NCBI GenBank assembly: GCA_964553325.1
Contig: CAZKKI010000069.1
Span: forward strand, 1-64,000
Length of the DNA stretch: 64,000 nt
Direction of reading: 5' to 3'
Origin: BMS3ABIN04 sp964553325
GTDB taxonomy: Bacteria > Bacteroidota > Ignavibacteria > Ignavibacteriales > Melioribacteraceae
The translations under genes and the position numbers were made by a program. The notes below the pieces were generated by a model, which was not told the origin of the DNA, did not search any database, and was given only the letters and a program-made list of their open reading frames with translations. Shown in pieces: positions 7,731-15,930 of the stretch (positions within the stretch are counted from its first letter, which is position 1; each line of letters starts with the position of its first letter).

Positions 7731-9770
7731 TTATAACCTTCTCAAATCCCGCATCATTTCTTCAAACTGTTCAAATCTCAACGCTTGGTCTGGATCGCTC
7801 AATGCTTTTTCGGGTTCAGGATGAAATTCAACCATAATACCATGTGCACCTACAACTTTTGCTGCTTTTGCAAGCGGTACCACTTTATCCCTTTGCCCTA
7901 TTGCATGTGACGGATCGACAATTATAGGTAAATGGGTTAATTCTTTTAAAATGGGTATTGCGCTTAAATCGAGTGTATTCCTTGTTGCCGTTTCGAACGT
8001 TCTGATTCCCCGCTCGCATAAAATTACCTGCCTGTTACCTTGAGAAAGGATATATTCCGCCGCATTCAGTAATTCGTCTAACGACGACATCATTCCCCTT
8101 TTAAGCATCACAGGTCTGTGACATCTACCTACGGCTTTGAGCAAAGAGAAATTTTGCATATTTCTTGCACCGATTTGAAGAATGTCGGCTTGTCTTGCTA
8201 CCGCCTCAACTTGATCCGGCGCCAACACTTCGGTTATTATCGGTAACCCGTATGTTTTTCCGGCCGCTTCAAGTTCTTTCAGTCCTTCAAATCCAAGTCC
8301 TTGAAAACTGTAAGGGGAAGTTCTCGGTTTAAAACAACCGCCACGTAAAATTTGAGCACCGTGTTCCTTCGCCTCGCTTGCACATGCGAAAATCTGATCG
8401 TGCGACTCAACCGAGCAAGGTCCGGCAATTACAATAAAATTATCGCCGCCGATTTCTATATCGCCGACTTTGATTATCGTATCTTCTGGTTTATACTCGC
8501 GACTTGCCAGCTTGTAGCTTCTTTTAACTTTGGGTTCGGGTTGTTTTTTCTCACCAGCTATTTTTTCAGTTTTTTCAAATTCCGGTTTTTCAGTATCCGC
8601 TTTTTCATTTTTGAAATAATCGAGTTTAGTTTTAACAATATCTTTCGAAGGATACGTACCTAAAATCTTAAGAAAGCGCGTATGTTTACCAAGTTCATCC
8701 AACAATTGTCGTATAGCCGGGTCAGCGGTATTACCTTCGAAATCGAGATAAAACATTTCTTCCCACGGATTACCTAAAATAGGACGGGATTCCAATTTCG
8801 TCATATTAACATTATATTTTTGAAAAACCGCTATCGCATTTGCCAGCGAACCCGGTGTATGCGAAGTTGCCATTACCAACGATGTTTTAGCAGGAATTCT
8901 AAGATCCACTTCTTTCGGTTTGCGGGCACATACCAAAAATCTTGTATAGTTTTCGCTTTGATTGGCAATATTCCTTTTTAATATTTTAACATTAAAGAGA
9001 TTTGCCGCTTCTTCGCTTGCAATTGCACCGTAGGCCGGATTGTTTTCCTCGACTAGTTTTTTTGCGGACATTGCCGTATCGGAGTAAAAACTGATTTCAC
9101 AATTCGGTAGTGTTGCCAAAAATTTACTGCACTGAGAAGCGCCTTGATAGTGAGTGAATATTTTTTTCAATTTCGAAATTGAAGAGTCTTTTGTTCCTAT
9201 TAAACAGTGTTTAACTTGGAATTTTTCTTCGCCAACTATCGATAATGTTGTGTGCAACAGCAAATCGTATACTTCGTTTATTCCGCCGGACGTTGTATTC
9301 TCTATTGGCAAAACGGCATAATCGGCTTCACCTTTTTCTACAGCTTGAACAACTTCTTCAAAAGTTTCTTTGTACAGAAAAATCAATTCTTCTTCGTTAT
9401 GCGCAAAAAACTGAGTTGTAGCCAAATAGCTGTAAGAGCCCTCAATACCTTGTATTGCCACGCGTAAAATTCCGGTGTCGGTTTCCGGTTTATAATCTTG
9501 CAAATATTTTTGTTGAAGCCGGACTGAGTCGTCGATTATTTCATAAAAAATTTTGGTAATGAAATGTGAATCCAAATTATATTTTTTACCGAGGGAAATA
9601 ATTTTATTAAGCAATTCCATTTCGCGTTGTTGGTCACGTATCGGTTTTCCGTCTTCTTTTTTCGCCACTACAACTTCTTTACTTATCTTCCTTCGCTCGG
9701 CAAGCAGTTCAATTAACTTACGATCGATGTCATTAATTTTTTTTCGTAATTCTTCGATGTTTTTGTTCAT
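7731..9770 (-). CDS. Trifunctional chorismate mutase / prephenate dehydratase / DAHP synthase
   Basis: 679 residues from the ATG at 9770 (MNKNIEELRKKI), the natural start of an AroQ-type chorismate mutase domain (1-90). A prephenate dehydratase domain follows (about 102-285; GPIEN-like LPIENTTSGGI, NYTRF), then an ACT domain (about 296-373) with the phenylalanine-binding motifs GSLANAI and ESRP, a charged linker (374-430), and a complete class I-beta DAHP synthase (432-679; AGPCSVES, GGCFKPRTSPYSFQG, QIGARNMQN, DPSHAIG). One chain thus carries the first step of the shikimate pathway plus the two committed steps to phenylpyruvate. The ACT domain could give phenylalanine feedback on all of them. 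CM-PDT and CM-DAHPS fusions are both known; the triple fusion is less familiar to me. The reading frame remains open upstream to 9953, but that stretch overlaps the kinase gene and looks non-coding. Confidence 0.9.
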   Translation of the reverse strand: MNKNIEELRKKINDIDRKLIELLAERRKISKEVVVAKKEDGKPIRDQQREMELLNKIISLGKKYNLDSHFITKIFYEIIDDSVRLQQKYLQDYKPETDTGILRVAIQGIEGSYSYLATTQFFAHNEEELIFLYKETFEEVVQAVEKGEADYAVLPIENTTSGGINEVYDLLLHTTLSIVGEEKFQVKHCLIGTKDSSISKLKKIFTHYQGASQCSKFLATLPNCEISFYSDTAMSAKKLVEENNPAYGAIASEEAANLFNVKILKRNIANQSENYTRFLVCARKPKEVDLRIPAKTSLVMATSHTPGSLANAIAVFQKYNVNMTKLESRPILGNPWEEMFYLDFEGNTADPAIRQLLDELGKHTRFLKILGTYPSKDIVKTKLDYFKNEKADTEKPEFEKTEKIAGEKKQPEPKVKRSYKLASREYKPEDTIIKVGDIEIGGDNFIVIAGPCSVESHDQIFACASEAKEHGAQILRGGCFKPRTSPYSFQGLGFEGLKELEAAGKTYGLPIITEVLAPDQVEAVARQADILQIGARNMQNFSLLKAVGRCHRPVMLKRGMMSSLDELLNAAEYILSQGNRQVILCERGIRTFETATRNTLDLSAIPILKELTHLPIIVDPSHAIGQRDKVVPLAKAAKVVGAHGIMVEFHPEPEKALSDPDQALRFEQFEEMMRDLRRL

Positions 9771-9867
9771 CTTACTTGTTTGTTTAGTTTCATAAAAAAG
9801 TAAAACGGAAACTACAAATTTTTGGAATGATTGTAAATATCGATTAAGAAACCGAAAGCAAATGTAA

Positions 9868-11799
9868 TTATTTTGCTTTAGGAACAGTAAAGTAAAAGGT
9901 CGAACCTTTACCCTCTTCGCTTTCAACCCAAATTTTTCCGTTGTGTTTTTCAACGCTTTCTTTGCACAAAATCAATCCTAATCCGCTGCCTTTTTCTTTT
10001 TCCGTTCCGTATTCGCTAAACGGCACATCAATGCGGAACAGTTTACCGATGTTTTCCTTGCTTATTCCAATTCCCGTATCGCTGACACTGATTTCATATT
10101 TATCGGGTTGTTCGGAAATATTAATCGATATTTTGCCTCCGCGAGGTGTGAATTTTATTGCGTTGGTCAGCAAATTCTCTATTACCGACTCAATCATTTG
10201 TTCATCTACAAAAACATATGTGTTCGGTTTAACATTGTTTTCTATTTTTATCTCCTTGGCATCGGCATTCGGTTTGAGCAAATGAACGGCAGTAAGTACC
10301 AACTCAAACAAGTCGACTTTTTCCGGATTAAACTCGGCCCTGCCGGAAGTTATTCGCGACCAATTCAACAGGTTCTCCAAAAGTCTGAATAAGTTTTTTC
10401 CCGCACTGTTTATATCTTTAACAATTTTAACCACTTCTTCTTTCGTAAGCTCGTCGTACTCGTCGGCAACCAGTTGTGATAATCCCAAAATCGCGTTAAA
10501 CGGAGTTCTTAAATCGTGTGCAAGTATCGAGAAAAATTTATCTTTGTCGCGGTTAAGCTCAAGCAATTTTTCTTCCGATTCCCGCAATTCCTTATTAAGT
10601 TTTTCGAGTTGGATATTTTTTTGTTCAATTGAATCTTTACTCAACTTTAATTGTCGGATGTAATTATCGAGCGCTTCGCGTGTTTTTCGTTGTTCCGTTA
10701 TATCCAAAATCGAAATAATATATTTCTTATCGTCAATCTTATTAGCTCTGAAATCAATTTGTTTAATATCGCCGTTTTTGCATTGAATACTTAAAGTTTT
10801 GATTATATTTTTTTGATCTATTTCTTTCTTCCACGTTTCTGTTACTACGTCGCGATAGCTTTTGTCCGGAAATGCTTTTTCAAACCATTCGTTCAACCCG
10901 CCTAGTTCATCTGCCGGAAATCCGGTTATTCTTGTGAATTCTGGATTTGCAAATTCAAATTTTCCTTCGGAAATAATTGCCACGCCATAAGGAACGTTAT
11001 TTAAAACGGCCATTAATCCGTTGCCTTCCAAAGGTTCGGATTTTATTTCACCGGAGATGTCCGAACAATAAAGAATAAACTCATGCGTACCGTCGCTGAA
11101 AATCACGCAATAAACATCGCAACTTACCGGTAAAGCCGAATCTTCGTATCTTATTGTTAAGTCTATTTTCTCCGAGACCGAAGCTCCGCATTCCAGTTTA
11201 TTTATCGCCTCCAGTAATTTGTTTCTGTCGGTTACCTCAAGCGATTCAAGAAATTTCGTACCGAGCAATTCTTTTCCAAACGTAACTTTATGATTTCTTC
11301 CTTTGTTGACAAATTTTACGGTTAATCTTTCATCGAGTGTAATAACAAAACCCGGTAAGTAATTTAGAATCGTCTCGCTCAGTTCGTTTTTCTCAACTAG
11401 TTTTTTAAATCGTGTTAACGATTTCCGTGCCCGTCCTAATTGAAAACTCAATTTCGATTCGGATACCGGTATGTATATAATTTCGTATGGTGTTTCTTGA
11501 TATAAGTCGTTTTCCAAATCTTTTTCATTTAATACAAATAATACGGGAATATTATATGCATCGAAGATTATATTGGCTGTAGTGAATGCATCGATGTTAC
11601 CAAAAGCAAATTTGCCTACAAATACAAAATCGGGTTGCGTACGATAAGCTATTTTTAGAGCTTCCTCTCCGCTTTCAGCAAATAAAACCGTTGCGTTAAA
11701 CGAATGCTTCAGGATTTCGAGAAACCCCTTATCTCCAACTTCACCGATTATTAATATTTTCTTGATTTCTTCCACGCCCGAAAAAAATTTTATTTTCAA
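9868..11799 (-). CDS. Soluble PAS-domain sensor histidine kinase with degenerate receiver
   Basis: 643 residues, no transmembrane segment. Domains: a receiver-like N-terminal fold (14-130) in which the usual phosphoacceptor position reads PDFVFVGKF with no Asp, so it is probably a pseudo-receiver; two PAS domains (about 140-250 and 262-370; second with NPEFTRITGFPADELGG); a coiled coil (375-420); HisKA with SILAHDLRTPFNAILG (phosphorylated His about 428); and HATPase_c with NAIKFTPRGG, DTGIGISKENI and GSGLGLILC. It is divergently oriented to the sigma-54 activator at 11953. No partner response regulator with an output domain is adjacent. It ends 98 bases upstream of the aromatic fusion gene. 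Signal unknown, probably a cytoplasmic redox or metabolic cue. Confidence 0.88.
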   Translation of the reverse strand: MKIKFFSGVEEIKKILIIGEVGDKGFLEILKHSFNATVLFAESGEEALKIAYRTQPDFVFVGKFAFGNIDAFTTANIIFDAYNIPVLFVLNEKDLENDLYQETPYEIIYIPVSESKLSFQLGRARKSLTRFKKLVEKNELSETILNYLPGFVITLDERLTVKFVNKGRNHKVTFGKELLGTKFLESLEVTDRNKLLEAINKLECGASVSEKIDLTIRYEDSALPVSCDVYCVIFSDGTHEFILYCSDISGEIKSEPLEGNGLMAVLNNVPYGVAIISEGKFEFANPEFTRITGFPADELGGLNEWFEKAFPDKSYRDVVTETWKKEIDQKNIIKTLSIQCKNGDIKQIDFRANKIDDKKYIISILDITEQRKTREALDNYIRQLKLSKDSIEQKNIQLEKLNKELRESEEKLLELNRDKDKFFSILAHDLRTPFNAILGLSQLVADEYDELTKEEVVKIVKDINSAGKNLFRLLENLLNWSRITSGRAEFNPEKVDLFELVLTAVHLLKPNADAKEIKIENNVKPNTYVFVDEQMIESVIENLLTNAIKFTPRGGKISINISEQPDKYEISVSDTGIGISKENIGKLFRIDVPFSEYGTEKEKGSGLGLILCKESVEKHNGKIWVESEEGKGSTFYFTVPKAK

Positions 11800-11849
11800 T
11801 ATAATTAAAAGAATTTATTGTGAATGTAAAGGAGAAAATTTCGGTGTAT

Positions 11850-11863
11850 TTGATTTACATCAC
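11850..11863. promoter_or_regulatory. FNR/CRP-like box upstream of the first sigma-54 activator
   Basis: TTGATTTACATCAC matches the FNR consensus TTGAT-N4-ATCAA at every conserved base but the last. Its centre is about 96 bases before the activator's start codon, in the divergent region shared with the kinase gene. FNR-type control would make the respiratory island anaerobically induced. No fnr gene is in the window, so this rests on the motif alone. Confidence 0.45.
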
Positions 11864-11952
11864 AATTTGTCAAATAAGATTAATATGTATTTTTATCTGA
11901 AAAAGTCTTAAATTTAAATGTATGATATGCCAACCAAAAAACGGGGGTTAAA

Positions 11953-13293
11953 ATGGTAAGGCGTACTTCTTTTTCCCTGCCCGAGAATTATTCCAATGTT
12001 ATTCTGGACAGCATCGTCGAAGGGGTTTTTACGGTAGACAAACATCTCAAAATAACATACTTCAATAAAGCCGCAGAAAAAATAACCGGCGTAAGCAAAA
12101 CCAAAGCATTAAACCATTATTGCTTTGAAGTGTTACGTTCCAATATTTGCGAATCTTCTTGTCCGATTGTAAACGCCTTACAAAACGGGAAAGACAGCGT
12201 AAACCTCCACGTAAATATTTTAAGGTCCGACGGTAAGCAGATTCCAGTAAGTATAAACGCCGCTCCACTTAAAAATGAAAAGGGTGAAGTAATCGGAGGA
12301 GTAGAAACTTTTCGCGATTTATCGGTAATTGAAACTTTGCGAAAGGAGATAAAACAAAACTATACGTATGAGGATATAATTTCGAAAAATTATAAAATCC
12401 TTCAATTGTTCAACATATTGCCGAATATAGCCGAAAGTGATTGCAGTGTTCTCATACAAGGACCCAGCGGTTCGGGGAAAGAATTATTTGCACGGGCAAT
12501 ACATAATTTGAGTTTCAGAAAAAAGGGACCTTTTGTTGCGGTAAATTGCGGTGCATTACCCGATAATTTGCTTGAGTCCGAACTTTTCGGGTATGTAAAA
12601 GGTGCTTTTACGGATGCTAAAAAAGATAAACCGGGCAGGTTCGCTCTTGCCAAAGGCGGGACAATTTTCCTTGACGAAATTGAAAGTCTACCATTGGCTA
12701 CACAAGTAAAACTGTTAAGGGTCTTGCAGGAAAAAGAATTCGAACCGCTCGGTGCAACCACAACGTACAAAACCGATGTTAGAATTATTTCCGCATCAAA
12801 AGTTGATTTGTTCAAGCTCGTGCAAGAAGGTAAGTTTCGAGACGACTTATATTTCAGATTGGATGTTGTAAAAATAGTTCTTCCGCCATTAGTGGAAAGG
12901 AAGGATGATATACCCTTGCTTATCAATCACTTCATTGAAAAGTTCAATCACAAAATGGGGAAGTCGATTTGTAAAGCATCATGCGAAGTAATCGAAACAT
13001 TAATGAATTACGACTTTCCCGGAAACGTAAGAGAATTGGAAAACATAATAGAACATGCGTTTGTTATGTGCCCGGGAGAAGAAATTAAACTTAAACATCT
13101 CCCGCAAGAGATTTTAAAATCTAAATCAATCACGGAATCAAAGAAAAAAATCGACATTTTTGAGGAAACCGAACGCAGATTAATCTTGGAAACATTAAAA
13201 AAACATAATTGGAATAAGCAAAAAGCGGCTAAAGAATTAGGAATCCACCGTTCTTCACTGTGGCGCAAGATGAAAAAATTCGGTCTTTGCTAA
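11953..13293 (+). CDS. Sigma-54-dependent activator with three-cysteine PAS domain (EBP1)
   Basis: 446 residues. PAS domain (about 12-125) with Cys57, Cys66 and Cys70 (C-x8-C-x3-C); AAA+ sigma-54 activation domain (about 140-375) with Walker A GPSGSGKE (170-177), the loop GAFTDA (217-222; the usual form is GAFTGA), Walker B GTIFLDEIE and R-finger region; Fis-type helix-turn-helix at the C-terminus (KAAKELGIHRSSLWRKMKK). There is no receiver domain, so the signal probably enters through the PAS domain. Start set by the strong GGGGG ribosome site before ATG 11953. A half-site cluster and a -24/-12 promoter lie directly downstream, so it very likely drives the operon from 13459 to 20917. An FNR-like box lies upstream. 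Confidence 0.92.
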   Translation: MVRRTSFSLPENYSNVILDSIVEGVFTVDKHLKITYFNKAAEKITGVSKTKALNHYCFEVLRSNICESSCPIVNALQNGKDSVNLHVNILRSDGKQIPVSINAAPLKNEKGEVIGGVETFRDLSVIETLRKEIKQNYTYEDIISKNYKILQLFNILPNIAESDCSVLIQGPSGSGKELFARAIHNLSFRKKGPFVAVNCGALPDNLLESELFGYVKGAFTDAKKDKPGRFALAKGGTIFLDEIESLPLATQVKLLRVLQEKEFEPLGATTTYKTDVRIISASKVDLFKLVQEGKFRDDLYFRLDVVKIVLPPLVERKDDIPLLINHFIEKFNHKMGKSICKASCEVIETLMNYDFPGNVRELENIIEHAFVMCPGEEIKLKHLPQEILKSKSITESKKKIDIFEETERRLILETLKKHNWNKQKAAKELGIHRSSLWRKMKKFGLC

Positions 13294-13302
13294 AACGCTA
13301 AA

Positions 13303-13351
13303 TGTTGCAAAATTAAAACTGTTGCATATAAATTATTGCACAGTTGCAACA
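13303..13351. promoter_or_regulatory. Upstream activating sequence, TGTTGCA half-sites (EBP1)
   Basis: TGTTGCA occurs at 13303-13309 and 13320-13326, and its reverse complement TGCAACA at 13345-13351; a further TTGCA lies at 13336. The cluster begins 10 bases after the activator's stop codon and 62-110 bases before the sigma-54 promoter, the normal enhancer distance for this class of activator. Confidence 0.6.
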
Positions 13352-13412
13352 CATTTCTTTTACATTCCTAAAATATTTTTTTATTTCACTTCAAAATAAA
13401 AACTTTACGGTT

Positions 13413-13428
13413 TGGCCTGCATTTTGCA
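13413..13428 (+). promoter_or_regulatory. Sigma-54 (RpoN) -24/-12 promoter
   Basis: TGGCCTGCATTTTGCA matches TGGC-N8-TTGCA with the GG and GC dinucleotides at the right spacing. It is 30 bases before the ATG at 13459 and drives the NifX-like, HybA/HybB-like, cytochrome and signalling genes. Confidence 0.8.
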
Positions 13429-13458
13429 AATCTCCGTTTGTTAAAAAATAAATTCGAA

Positions 13459-13770
13459 ATGGAAAAAATAATCATACCGGTTTTCGGAAACAGAATTTCA
13501 CCGCGATTGGAATATGCAAAGAGTTTTCAATTAATAACTATTGAGAACAACAAAATAATTGCAAAGGAAAGCGTAATGATATTAGCGAACAACATACTCG
13601 AACGGATAAACATGTTAATAAATCTGAAACCCGATGTGGTTATTTGTAACGGACTTTCCGAGTTGTACAGGGAAGAGTTGGTCAAAAACCACATTAGAAT
13701 AATTCCATGGATAAACGGAAACGTTGAAACAATTATCAAAAAATATCTTAACAAAACACTTAACAAATAA
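13459..13770 (+). CDS. NifX/NifB-like (dinitrogenase cofactor-fold) small protein
   Basis: 103 residues from the ATG at 13459 (MEKIIIPVFGNRISPRLEYA); a TTG at 13438 would add seven residues but overlaps the untranslated leader of the sigma-54 promoter. The opening pattern I-I-P-V-F-x-x-R-I-S-P-R-L-x-x-A and the later PDVVICNGL match the Nif Mo-cofactor family (PF02579), a small ribonuclease H-like fold that carries FeMo cofactor precursors in nitrogen fixation but is also common in unrelated contexts. It lacks a cluster-binding Cys/His cluster. First gene of the sigma-54 operon, 11 bases before the ferredoxin gene. Its role with the respiratory complex is unknown. Confidence 0.7.
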   Translation: MEKIIIPVFGNRISPRLEYAKSFQLITIENNKIIAKESVMILANNILERINMLINLKPDVVICNGLSELYREELVKNHIRIIPWINGNVETIIKKYLNKTLNK

Positions 13771-13781
13771 ATTGGGATGAA

Positions 13782-14681
13782 ATGAAACTTCAAGACAGAA
13801 GAGAATTTCTTAAAACATTGGGAACGCTGACAACCAGCGGTGTTATTCTAAACGGTGTTTCGCCTCAAAACGTACGGGCATCCGATTCCGAAAAATTACA
13901 CGACGAAGCAATGGGTGTTTTAGTGGATACGACAATTTGTATCGGTTGCAGAAAGTGTGAGTGGGCTTGCAAAAAAGCTCATAACATACCACCGGGTAAA
14001 ATTTCGGAATATGAAGACAGAAGTGTTTTTGCGGAAATACGCCGCCCCGATGAAGAAACTTTAACTGTTGTTAATGAATACGAAAATAAAAAAACGGAGT
14101 TAACATACAACGCAAAAATACAATGTATGCATTGCAATCACCCCGCATGTGTTTCCGCTTGTATTGTGGGTGCCATAACAAAGAAAGAAAACGGGGCGGT
14201 TGTTTGGAACACCGATAAATGCATCGGGTGCCGCTATTGCATGGTGGCATGCCCGTTTCAAATTCCGGCTTTCGAATATCATAAAGCGATAGATCCACGC
14301 ATTATGAAATGCGACTTTTGCTATGACAGACAAACATTAGGTAAACTTCCCGCATGTGTTGAGATATGTCCGGTCGAAGCTTTAACCTTCGGAAGAAAGA
14401 TTGACATTTTGGAAGAAGCACATAGAAGAATAAAAGCACATCCCGATAAATATTATCCGCATGTTTACGGTGAATACGAAGTAGGCGGAACGTCTTGGAT
14501 TTACTTGGCTTCAACCGATTTAAGAGAAACGGTTTTACCTAAATTGGGTAAGGACCCCGCACCGGGTGTTACCGAAGCAATACAGCATGGCTTGTTCGCT
14601 TATTTTATTCCCCCGCTCGCATTGTATGCTTTACTGGGCGGAATAATGTGGTTAACCAAATCGGATTCAGAGGAGGATTAA
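13782..14681 (+). CDS. Tat-exported four-cluster ferredoxin subunit, HybA-like
   Basis: 299 residues. A twin-arginine signal (DRREFLKTLG, residues 5-14) precedes a DmsB/HybA-type ferredoxin core with four [4Fe-4S] sets: CIGCRKCEWAC (from C53), CMHCNHPACVSAC, CIGCRYCMVAC and CDFC with the later ACVEIC. A C-terminal helix (about 268-290, FIPPLALYALLGGIMWL) anchors it, as in HybA of hydrogenase 2. It faces the periplasm and passes electrons between the NrfD/HybB-like membrane subunit encoded next and the 13-heme cytochrome after it. No catalytic molybdopterin or hydrogenase subunit is present, so it probably works as a quinol-cytochrome c oxidoreductase. Start supported by GGGATGA. Confidence 0.88.
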   Translation: MKLQDRREFLKTLGTLTTSGVILNGVSPQNVRASDSEKLHDEAMGVLVDTTICIGCRKCEWACKKAHNIPPGKISEYEDRSVFAEIRRPDEETLTVVNEYENKKTELTYNAKIQCMHCNHPACVSACIVGAITKKENGAVVWNTDKCIGCRYCMVACPFQIPAFEYHKAIDPRIMKCDFCYDRQTLGKLPACVEICPVEALTFGRKIDILEEAHRRIKAHPDKYYPHVYGEYEVGGTSWIYLASTDLRETVLPKLGKDPAPGVTEAIQHGLFAYFIPPLALYALLGGIMWLTKSDSEED

Positions 14682-14682
14682 T

Positions 14683-15930
14683 ATGCATCAATATTCCGAG
14701 CCGAGAGAGATTAGAAAAAAATATTTTACTCCAGGCGTAATAGTAATAAGTCTTATAGCACTAAACGGAATTGTATTTCTATTCGGAAGATTTATTTTCG
14801 GACTTGGTGCCGTCACTAATCTGAACAATCAATATCCGTGGGGGTTGTGGATCGGAATAGATGTTGCTGCGGGAGTTGCATTAGCCGCCGGTGGATTTAC
14901 TACAGCAGCCTTAACTCACATTTTTCATAAAGACAAATATGAAGAATTAACCAGACCCGCATTGTTAACAGCGATGCTTGGTTATACTTTTGTAGCCTTC
15001 GGGGTTTTCACGGATATCGGCAGATGGTATTACATTTGGCACCCTCTGATTTTTTGGAACCACACTTCTCCACTGTTCGAAGTTGGTATTTGCGTAATGG
15101 CTTATTTAACCGTTTTATACATCGAATTTCTGCCAATTGTAACAAAAAAGTTTATGGGGCGCGTAAACTTGCCCGGGCTCCTTAAAATATTGAATTCCCC
15201 GCTCGATAGACTGCTGCGTTTTTTGGATAAAGGGCTGGAAAAGACAATGTTCGCTTTCATTATAGCGGGAGTGGTTCTTTCTTGCTTACATCAATCATCG
15301 CTCGGTACTTTAATGGTAATAGCCGAATCTAAAATGCATCCGCTATGGGAAACACCCGTGTTGCCATTGTTGTTTTTGCTTTCGGCAATAGCCGTCGGTT
15401 TCCCGATGGTAATAATGGAATCGATAACCGCAGCAAAATCATTCGATTTAAAACCGGAAAAAGAAATACTTACAAGTCTGGCGAATTTTGTTGCTCCATT
15501 ACTCGGCATTTATCTCGCTTTCAGAATAGGTGATATGGCAATAAGAAACACTTTTGTTTATTTAACCGAATTAAACTTGCAGAGCGTCATGTTTACAATT
15601 GAACTTGTAGTTGGTTTTATAGTACCGTTCAGAATGTTTATGTCTAGAGCAATTAGACGTTCAATAACCGGAATGTACATCGCCTCGTTTTTGGTAATTT
15701 TCGGAGTATTCTTAAACAGGTTTAACAATTTCATAATTGCTTACAAACCTCCTTACATCATAACCGAATACTTTCCTTCAATCGGGGAAATTTCGGTCAC
15801 ACTTGGATTTATTGCATTGGAAATTTTACTCTACCGTTTGTTTGTGATAGTATTTCCCATTATCAGTCAACCGAAAAAAAGTGTAATACCACCGTCGGCA
15901 AAATTCGAAATCAAAGGGGTTTTAAAATGA
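14683..15930 (+). CDS. NrfD/HybB-like integral membrane quinone-interacting subunit
   Basis: 415 residues with about ten transmembrane helices and NrfD/PsrC-family features (NNQYPWGLWIGIDVAAGVALAAGGF near residues 46-70; DIGRWYYIWHPLIFWN). It is closest in pattern to HybB. Members bind menaquinone at the periplasmic side of the membrane without heme. It begins 1 base after the ferredoxin gene with a strong GAGGAGG ribosome site and overlaps the next cytochrome gene by 4 bases (ATGA), so the three subunits are coupled. Inferred reaction: menaquinol oxidation with electrons passed to the ferredoxin and then the 13-heme cytochrome. Confidence 0.88.
   Translation: MHQYSEPREIRKKYFTPGVIVISLIALNGIVFLFGRFIFGLGAVTNLNNQYPWGLWIGIDVAAGVALAAGGFTTAALTHIFHKDKYEELTRPALLTAMLGYTFVAFGVFTDIGRWYYIWHPLIFWNHTSPLFEVGICVMAYLTVLYIEFLPIVTKKFMGRVNLPGLLKILNSPLDRLLRFLDKGLEKTMFAFIIAGVVLSCLHQSSLGTLMVIAESKMHPLWETPVLPLLFLLSAIAVGFPMVIMESITAAKSFDLKPEKEILTSLANFVAPLLGIYLAFRIGDMAIRNTFVYLTELNLQSVMFTIELVVGFIVPFRMFMSRAIRRSITGMYIASFLVIFGVFLNRFNNFIIAYKPPYIITEYFPSIGEISVTLGFIALEILLYRLFVIVFPIISQPKKSVIPPSAKFEIKGVLK

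Noticed and set aside
9771..9953. In-frame N-terminal extension of the aromatic fusion enzyme
   Set aside because: It overlaps the end of the histidine kinase gene, its residues resemble no domain, and the chorismate mutase domain starts naturally at the ATG at 9770.
13303..13351. Terminator hairpin after the EBP1 gene
   Set aside because: The arms are split by an 18-base loop, no T-run follows, and a direct repeat of the half-site is present; an enhancer fits better.
13782..15930. Hydrogenase or molybdopterin reductase locus suggested by HybA/HybB-like genes
   Set aside because: No hydrogenase large or small subunit and no molybdopterin catalytic subunit is encoded nearby; the partner is a 13-heme cytochrome instead.
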